From Micromonosporaceae bacterium (GTDB lineage: Bacteria > Actinomycetota > Actinomycetes > Mycobacteriales > Micromonosporaceae), in NCBI GenBank assembly GCA_003543035.1, contig DPJL01000239.1, forward strand, positions 15,783 to 23,298: a DNA stretch of 7,516 bases. The letters are read 5' to 3'. The translations under genes and the position numbers were made by a program. Positions 5,335 to 7,516 of this stretch are shown piece after piece (the stretch's first letter is position 1; each line of letters starts with the position of its first letter). Below the pieces are notes generated by a model, which saw nothing but the letters and a program-made list of their open reading frames with translations, searched no databases and was not told the DNA's origin.

Positions 5335-5377
5335 AACCAATGCGGCCTGCGAGCACCGCTCACAGGCCGCCATGGTT
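5335..5377 (-). terminator. Large hairpin after sodN
   Basis: Nested arms pair on both sides of a 3-base loop: AACCA (5335-5339) with TGGTT (5373-5377), GCGGCCTG (5342-5349) with CAGGCCGC (5363-5370), and GAGC (5351-5354) with GCTC (5358-5361). That is 17 base pairs interrupted by a 2-base and a 1-base mismatch. It begins 9 bases beyond the sodN stop and ends before the anti-sigma gene, so it should terminate or process the sodN transcript. No clear U tract follows. Confidence 0.75.
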
Positions 5378-5386
5378 ACTTGCTTG

Positions 5387-5785
5387 TTACGCCTGCTTGG
5401 TCTCCCAGAAGATCTTTGCGATCTCGTCGATCTTCGATAGGAGCTGCTCGGCGACGGCCGGGTCGGCCTTGCCCTTGGCGCCGTTGGGTGCGCCGGCGAG
5501 CTTGGTCGCCTCGTTGAACAGCTGGTGCAGCTGCGGGTACTTCTCGAAATGCGGCGCCTTGAAGTAGTCGGTCCAGAGCACCCACAGGTGGTGCTTGACC
5601 AACTCGGAGCGCTGCTCCTTGATGAGCAGCGCCCGGGTGCGGAACTCCGGGTCTTCGTTAGCCTGGTACTTCTCGCAAATGGCCTTGACCGACTCCGCCT
5701 CGATGCGAGCCTGGGCGGGGTCGTAAACACCACAAGGCAGATCGCAATGCGCGCTGACGATGGTGATTGGCCGGAACAACTTCAC
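5387..5785 (-). CDS. sodN: Nickel-containing superoxide dismutase precursor
   Basis: Cytoplasmic enzyme that converts superoxide to oxygen and hydrogen peroxide at a nickel centre, working as a hexamer of four-helix bundles. The 132-residue precursor starts at GTG 5785, with GGAGGA at 5796-5791 and a 5-nt spacer. A 12-residue leader (MKLFRPITIVSA) precedes the nickel hook HCDLPCGVYD (13-22). In mature numbering H1, C2 and C6 bind nickel and D3 and Y9 shape the active site; all are present. Cleavage before H13 is needed to free the N-terminal amine ligand, and the divergent gene encodes the expected protease. The mature chain would be about 120 residues, close to the known 117 of Streptomyces. 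In Streptomyces, NiSOD levels follow nickel and the Fur-family regulator Nur acts on the alternative iron SOD; no clear Nur box is seen here. Confidence 0.97.
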   Translation of the reverse strand: MKLFRPITIVSAHCDLPCGVYDPAQARIEAESVKAICEKYQANEDPEFRTRALLIKEQRSELVKHHLWVLWTDYFKAPHFEKYPQLHQLFNEATKLAGAPNGAKGKADPAVAEQLLSKIDEIAKIFWETKQA

Positions 5786-5821
5786 GAGGATCCTCCACTA
5801 ATTGACGGCACAATTGATCCC
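5786..5821. promoter_or_regulatory. 36-bp divergent sodN/sodX intergenic region with an inverted repeat
   Basis: It contains the sodN Shine-Dalgarno (GGAGGA, minus, 5796-5791) and the inverted repeat AATTG (5800-5804), 6 bases, CAATT (5811-5815). The space is too short for two complete promoters, so the promoter of each gene must reach into the other coding region. The repeat could be an operator, but no known nickel- or iron-regulator consensus is evident. Confidence 0.4.
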
Positions 5822-6148
5822 GTGCCGACGCTACTCCAGCTATTTCGGGTCCTGGTGCAGGGCCCGTCAATGGCGCCGACGTTGAAGCACGGCGACCGCC
5901 TGCTGGTCATGCGAAGCAGCCGGGGCGTCCGCGCCGGCGATGTGGTCGTCGCCCGATTCCTGAGCCGGCCGGATCTTCTGGTCGTCAAGCGTGCGGCACG
6001 CCCGGAGGCTTACGGCTGGTGGGTGGTGGGCGACAACGAATTCGCCACCGACGACTCGCGGGTCTACGGAGTGGCCGAGATCGTCGGCCGGGTGCTGTGC
6101 CGCTACCGGCCGCGTCCGCAGCTCATCCGGCGCCGTCCCAACCTGTGA
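5822..6148 (+). CDS. sodX: Nickel-type superoxide dismutase maturation protease (S26 signal-peptidase family)
   Basis: A 108-residue serine/lysine protease that should remove the 12-residue leader of the NiSOD precursor encoded divergently. The signal-peptidase motif GPSMAPTL (residues 14-21) carries the nucleophile S16. The second motif DLLVVKRAA (51-59) carries the general base K56, followed by the box GDN (70-72) and the conserved DSR (78-80). Unlike true leader peptidases it has no transmembrane anchor, only a short hydrophobic start (LLQLFRVLV), as expected for a protein acting in the cytoplasm on NiSOD. The start must precede S16, which rules out ATG 5870. GTG 5822 is the best in-frame codon, GTG 5855 is a shorter option, and neither has a clear Shine-Dalgarno. 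The frame is open further upstream, but that part is antisense to sodN and unlikely to be translated. The malic enzyme gene follows on the same strand. Confidence 0.88.
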   Translation: MPTLLQLFRVLVQGPSMAPTLKHGDRLLVMRSSRGVRAGDVVVARFLSRPDLLVVKRAARPEAYGWWVVGDNEFATDDSRVYGVAEIVGRVLCRYRPRPQLIRRRPNL

Positions 6149-6191
6149 ACTTGGCCCGGAGAAGATTGCGACTCCACTTCTCGCGCGTAAG

Positions 6192-7349
6192 GTGTCCAGG
6201 GTGGAGCACCCGGCATTCGCTCGGCACGTGGGCGGCAAGATGGCCGTCACCAGCACCGTGCCACTCGCCACCAAAGAAGATCTCTCCCTTGCCTATACGC
6301 CGGGCGTAGCCCTGGTGTGCGAGGCGATTGCCGAGCAGCCCGACCTGGTACACAAGTACACCTGGGTGGGGCACACGGTGGCGGTGGTCACCGACGGGTC
6401 GGCGGTGCTCGGGCTCGGCAACATCGGGCCCAGGGCTGCGCTGCCCGTGATGGAGGGCAAGGCGATCCTCTTCAAGGGCTTCGGCGGGGTGGACGCGGTG
6501 CCGATCTGTCTCGACACCCAGGACACCGAGGAAATCATCCGCATCGTCAAGGCGCTCGCGCCCGGCTTCGGCGGGATCAACCTCGAAGACATCTCCGCAC
6601 CGCGTTGCTTTGAGATCGAGCAGCGACTGATCGAAGAGCTGAGCATTCCGGTTTTCCACGACGATCAGCACGGTACCGCTGTAGTCGCCCTCGCCGCGTT
6701 GAAGAATGCCGCGACGGTGCTCGACCGCAAGCTCGGTGATCTGCGAGTGGTGGTCTCCGGGGCCGGTGCCGCCGGGGTGGCTGTGTCAAAGATCCTGCTC
6801 GCAGCCGGTGTCGGTGACGTGACGGTGGTCGACTCGCGCGGCATCGTCCACTCCGGACGAGAGGACCTGACCTCGGTAAAGGCTGCTCTGGCGGCCGCGA
6901 CCAACCGAGCCGGCCTGACCGGCGGGATAGGCGATGCGTTGGCCGGAGCCGATGTCCTCATTGGAGTTTCGGGCGGCACCATCGACGAGGAATACGTCGC
7001 CGGCATGGCGCATGGCTCGATGGTCTTCGCGCTGGCGAATCCGACGCCCGAGGTGCATCCGTCGATCGCGGGAAAATACGCGAGCATTGTGGCGACCGGG
7101 CGCAGCGACTTCCCGAATCAGATCAACAACGTGCTGGCCTTCCCGGGGATCTTCCGCGGGGCGTTGGACGCGGGCGCGACCCGGATCACCGAGGGGATGA
7201 AGTTGGCGGCAGCCAACGCCATCGCGGAGGTTGTCGCGGGGGAGCTGCGCCCCGACGCGATCGTGCCGAGCCCGCTCGACCCGCGGGTCGCCCCGGCAGT
7301 TTCCGCGGCCGTGGCAGCTGCCGCAGTCGCCGAGCACGTTACGCGCTAA
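6192..7349 (+). CDS. NAD(P)-dependent malic enzyme (malate dehydrogenase, oxaloacetate-decarboxylating)
   Basis: Oxidatively decarboxylates malate to pyruvate and CO2 with reduction of NAD or NADP, in the cytoplasm, linking the TCA cycle to pyruvate. The protein is about 385 residues, the short bacterial form without the phosphotransacetylase extension of MaeB. Visible elements, counting from GTG 6192: catalytic tyrosine in LSLAYTPGVA (Y35), catalytic lysine in PVMEGKA (K90), metal site GGINLEDISAP with E132-D133, FHDDQHGTA (155-162), Rossmann motif GAGAAG (190-195), D214 at the end of the next strand (VVDSRG) suggesting NAD preference, NPTPE (283-287) and SDFPNQINN (305-313). The start is uncertain: GTG 6192 lacks a Shine-Dalgarno, while GTG 6201 has AAGG 8 bases upstream and drops three residues. 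It lies 43 bases after sodX without a terminator between, so co-transcription is possible. A perfect hairpin follows the stop. Confidence 0.94.
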   Translation: MSRVEHPAFARHVGGKMAVTSTVPLATKEDLSLAYTPGVALVCEAIAEQPDLVHKYTWVGHTVAVVTDGSAVLGLGNIGPRAALPVMEGKAILFKGFGGVDAVPICLDTQDTEEIIRIVKALAPGFGGINLEDISAPRCFEIEQRLIEELSIPVFHDDQHGTAVVALAALKNAATVLDRKLGDLRVVVSGAGAAGVAVSKILLAAGVGDVTVVDSRGIVHSGREDLTSVKAALAAATNRAGLTGGIGDALAGADVLIGVSGGTIDEEYVAGMAHGSMVFALANPTPEVHPSIAGKYASIVATGRSDFPNQINNVLAFPGIFRGALDAGATRITEGMKLAAANAIAEVVAGELRPDAIVPSPLDPRVAPAVSAAVAAAAVAEHVTR

Positions 7350-7351
7350 TA

Positions 7352-7390
7352 GATTCAGCCCCCCGACCTCCGCGATCAGGGGGCTGAATC
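7352..7390. terminator. Perfect 12-bp terminator stem between convergent genes
   Basis: GATTCAGCCCCC (7352-7363) and GGGGGCTGAATC (7379-7390) pair perfectly around a 15-base loop. It starts two bases after the malic enzyme stop and ends 10 bases before the stop of the convergent P-domain gene. It should terminate both. Neither side has a long U tract, which is common in high-GC actinobacteria. Confidence 0.85.
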
Positions 7391-7400
7391 CTTGGTGCGA

Positions 7401-7516
7401 TTAGAGCGTCAGGGTCCAGGTGTTGATGTAGCCGGTGTCGTTGGCTTCAGCATCCTGCACCCGCAGTGTCCACGTGCCGTTGCGAGCCTCGCTAGACAGG
7501 TTGACGGTGTAGGTGG
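7401..7516 (-). CDS. C-terminal end of a P-domain (proprotein convertase B domain) protein, partial
   Basis: The minus strand is open from the window edge to a TAA at 7403-7401, giving 37 complete C-terminal residues. The sequence includes NGTWTLRVQDAEANDTG followed by YINTWTLTL. This is the typical end of a P-domain (GxWxLxVxDxAxxDxGxLxxWxLxL), a beta-sandwich found after the catalytic domain of subtilisin-like proprotein convertases and also attached to secreted trypsin-like, metallo- and other bacterial peptidases. The protein is therefore probably a secreted protease or other exported enzyme, but the catalytic part is outside the window. The gene is convergent with the malic enzyme and shares its terminator. 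Confidence 0.8.
   Translation of the reverse strand, partial: TYTVNLSSEARNGTWTLRVQDAEANDTGYINTWTLTL

Noticed and set aside
5328..5336. SigB/SigF-like -10 box (GGGTAA) on the plus strand
   Set aside because: No plus-strand gene lies downstream (sodN is antisense), no GTTT -35 at proper spacing was found, and a chance match is likely.
5525..5821. Upstream extension of the SodX-type protease frame
   Set aside because: This stretch is antisense to the well-supported sodN gene, and family members begin shortly before the GPSM motif.
6165..6167. ATT start for the malic enzyme preceded by GGAGAAG
   Set aside because: ATT starts are very rare and the purine run abuts the codon directly. GTG 6192 or 6201 is more likely, though the extra residues would bring the N-terminus nearer the usual family length.
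5991..6191. Upstream extension of the malic enzyme frame to 5991
   Set aside because: It runs through the sodX coding region in another frame and the extra residues are arginine- and tryptophan-rich with no family similarity.

Overview
The window is GC-rich, densely packed chromosomal DNA from an actinobacterium. The clearest taxonomic marker is a WhiB1-type iron-sulfur regulator, a family restricted to Actinomycetota. A SirA/NirA-CysH-CbiX operon of the mycobacterial kind, a nickel superoxide dismutase with its maturation protease, and an RsbW/UsfX-type anti-sigma protein all fit. I cannot name the genus; NiSOD argues against typical Mycobacterium, and a Frankineae-like or Streptomyces-related lineage is possible.

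Left block (1-2910, plus strand): a tightly overlapping assimilatory sulfur operon. It holds the 3' two-thirds of a ferredoxin-dependent siroheme sulfite/nitrite reductase, a 55-residue zinc-ribbon protein (ATGA overlap), the [4Fe-4S] APS reductase CysH (17-nt overlap) and a CbiX-type sirohydrochlorin chelatase (11-nt overlap). APS is reduced to sulfite by CysH, sulfite to sulfide by the reductase, and CbiX should load iron into the siroheme the reductase needs. The operon ends in a U-tailed hairpin, preceded by three short palindromic repeats spaced exactly 61 bp apart.

Middle block (2934-4882): whiB1 (minus) lies downstream of a diacylglycerol/lipid kinase gene (minus). A small four-helix membrane protein is divergent from the kinase. 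The 371-bp gap before whiB1 carries two GTGA-N6-TCAC palindromes 60 bp apart, matching the CRP-type binding site, plus a TTGACA box and a hairpin. The kinase and the membrane-protein gene are separated by only 24 bp, which appears to hold two overlapping -10 boxes suited to leaderless transcripts.

Right block (4901-7516): a degenerate RsbW-like anti-sigma protein (minus), sodN (minus) and a divergent sodX-type maturation protease (plus), then an NAD(P)-dependent malic enzyme (plus) closed by a perfect 12-bp terminator stem. The last bases encode the C-terminus of a P-domain (proprotein convertase B domain) protein on the minus strand. From memory, Streptomyces keeps whiB1 (wblE), a SigB-family sigma/anti-sigma pair, sodN/sodX and a malic enzyme in the same chromosomal neighbourhood, so this block may be a compacted version of an old actinobacterial gene order. 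No mobile element, tRNA, rRNA or true CRISPR array was seen. I found no clearly novel system; the most interesting signals are regulatory.
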